From assembly GCA_943914515.1 (NCBI GenBank), contig CALUCI010000282.1, positions 1 to 6,628 on the forward strand: 6,628 bases of DNA, written 5' to 3'. Numbering within the stretch: position 1 is the first letter of the stretch; each line of letters opens with the position of its first letter. The stretch is from an uncultured Pseudomonas sp. GTDB taxonomy: Bacteria > Pseudomonadota > Gammaproteobacteria > Pseudomonadales > Pseudomonadaceae. This document shows positions 5,973 through 6,628 of this stretch, piece by piece. Made by a program: the position numbers and the translations under genes. Under the pieces are notes generated by a model that was not told the DNA's origin, made no database searches, and saw only the letters and a program-made list of their open reading frames with translations.

Positions 5973-6628
5973 ATGCGCCTGTTCCTCTGCGAAAAACCCT
6001 CCCAGGCCAAGGATATCGCCAAGGTTCTCGGCGCCAACCGCCGTGGCGACGGCTGCTGGGTCGGCACCGGCGTGACCGTCACCTGGTGCATCGGCCACCT
6101 GCTGGAAACCGCCCCGCCCGATGCCTACGACGCACGCTACAAGCGCTGGGTGCTGGCCGATCTGCCGATCATCCCGGCACAGTGGAAAATGCAGGTGAAA
6201 CCCAAGACCGCGAGCCAGTACAAGGCGGTCAAGCGCCTGCTGGGCGAGGCCGCGGAACTGGTGATCGCCACCGACGCCGACCGCGAAGGCGAAATGATCG
6301 CCCGGGAACTGGTGGAACATTGCCGCTACCGCGGCCCGATTCGCCGGCTCTGGCTGTCGGCGCTGGACGACGCCTCGATCCGCAAGGCCCTGGCCAGCCT
6401 CAAGCCCGGCGCCGACACCTTCAGCCTGTATCACTCGGCACTGGGCCGCTCGCGCGCCGACTGGCTGATCGGCATGAACATGAGCCGCTTGTTTACCCTG
6501 CTCGGGCGCCAGTCGGGCTATCAGGGCGTGCTGCCGGTGGGCCGGGTACAGACCCCGACCCTGCGCCTGGTGGTCGACCGCGACCGCAGCATCGCCGACT
6601 TCGTGCCGGTGCCGTTCTGGGCCATCGA
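5973..6628 (+). CDS. topB: DNA topoisomerase III, N-terminal part (cut by window end)
   Basis: This is a type IA topoisomerase that cuts one DNA strand, passes another and reseals it. It unlinks replication and recombination intermediates, often with a RecQ-type helicase. The first 218 residues are visible, of about 650 in E. coli TopB. The opening MRLFLCEKPSQAKDIA matches the TOPRIM start of E. coli TopB, including E7. The TOPRIM acidic motif DADREGE follows at 101-107, and the signatures GHLLETAPPDAYDARY (41-56), SRADWLIGMNMSR (160-172) and GYQGVLPVGRVQTP (182-195) are all topoisomerase III type. The catalytic tyrosine (Y328 in E. coli) lies beyond the window. An in-frame TAG at 5937 with no start codon in between fixes the ATG at 5973. 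The upstream LexA box suggests DNA-damage induction. Confidence 0.96.
   Translation, partial: MRLFLCEKPSQAKDIAKVLGANRRGDGCWVGTGVTVTWCIGHLLETAPPDAYDARYKRWVLADLPIIPAQWKMQVKPKTASQYKAVKRLLGEAAELVIATDADREGEMIARELVEHCRYRGPIRRLWLSALDDASIRKALASLKPGADTFSLYHSALGRSRADWLIGMNMSRLFTLLGRQSGYQGVLPVGRVQTPTLRLVVDRDRSIADFVPVPFWAI

Overview
The window looks like a piece of a Pseudomonas chromosome, probably from the fluorescens/putida side of the genus. The evidence is high GC, codons strongly biased to G/C in third position, GTAGGAGC-headed REP palindromes in the intergenic regions, and a topB gene of gammaproteobacterial type. No mobile element, tRNA, rRNA or CRISPR array is visible.

Layout: (1) positions 1-255 are intergenic. 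They hold the end of a REP doublet, then a candidate sigma-70 promoter whose spacer carries a short inverted repeat, then a Shine-Dalgarno sequence. (2) Positions 256-5741 are a tight three-gene plus-strand operon: an FAD-dependent L-amino-acid-oxidase-like flavoenzyme (590 aa), a thiamine-diphosphate-dependent 2-oxo acid decarboxylase (563 aa, start overlapping the previous stop by 4 bp), and an exported histidine-rich TPR-type protein of unknown function (670 aa, 12 bp downstream with a strong Shine-Dalgarno sequence). (3) Positions 5742-5972 are intergenic, with a complete REP doublet, a degenerate REP fragment, a near-consensus LexA (SOS) box and a possible leader hairpin. (4) The first 218 codons of topB (DNA topoisomerase III) run off the right edge.

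How the genes may work together (inference): the flavoenzyme would deaminate an amino acid to a 2-oxo acid, with H2O2 and ammonia as by-products. The decarboxylase would convert the 2-oxo acid to an aldehyde plus CO2. The substrate cannot be read from the sequence. One attractive option is L-arginine to 2-ketoarginine to 4-guanidinobutanal, because an L-arginine oxidase with a subunit of similar size is known from a Pseudomonas. An aromatic amino acid route (tryptophan or phenylalanine to an aryl acetaldehyde) is the main alternative. The third gene is the least explained. It is predicted to leave the cytoplasm, has nine histidines in three clusters, and would have a histidine as its mature N-terminus, all of which suggest metal binding. 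The oxidase-decarboxylase-exported His-rich protein combination is the best candidate here for an undescribed system. A second independent point of interest is the likely SOS control of topB.
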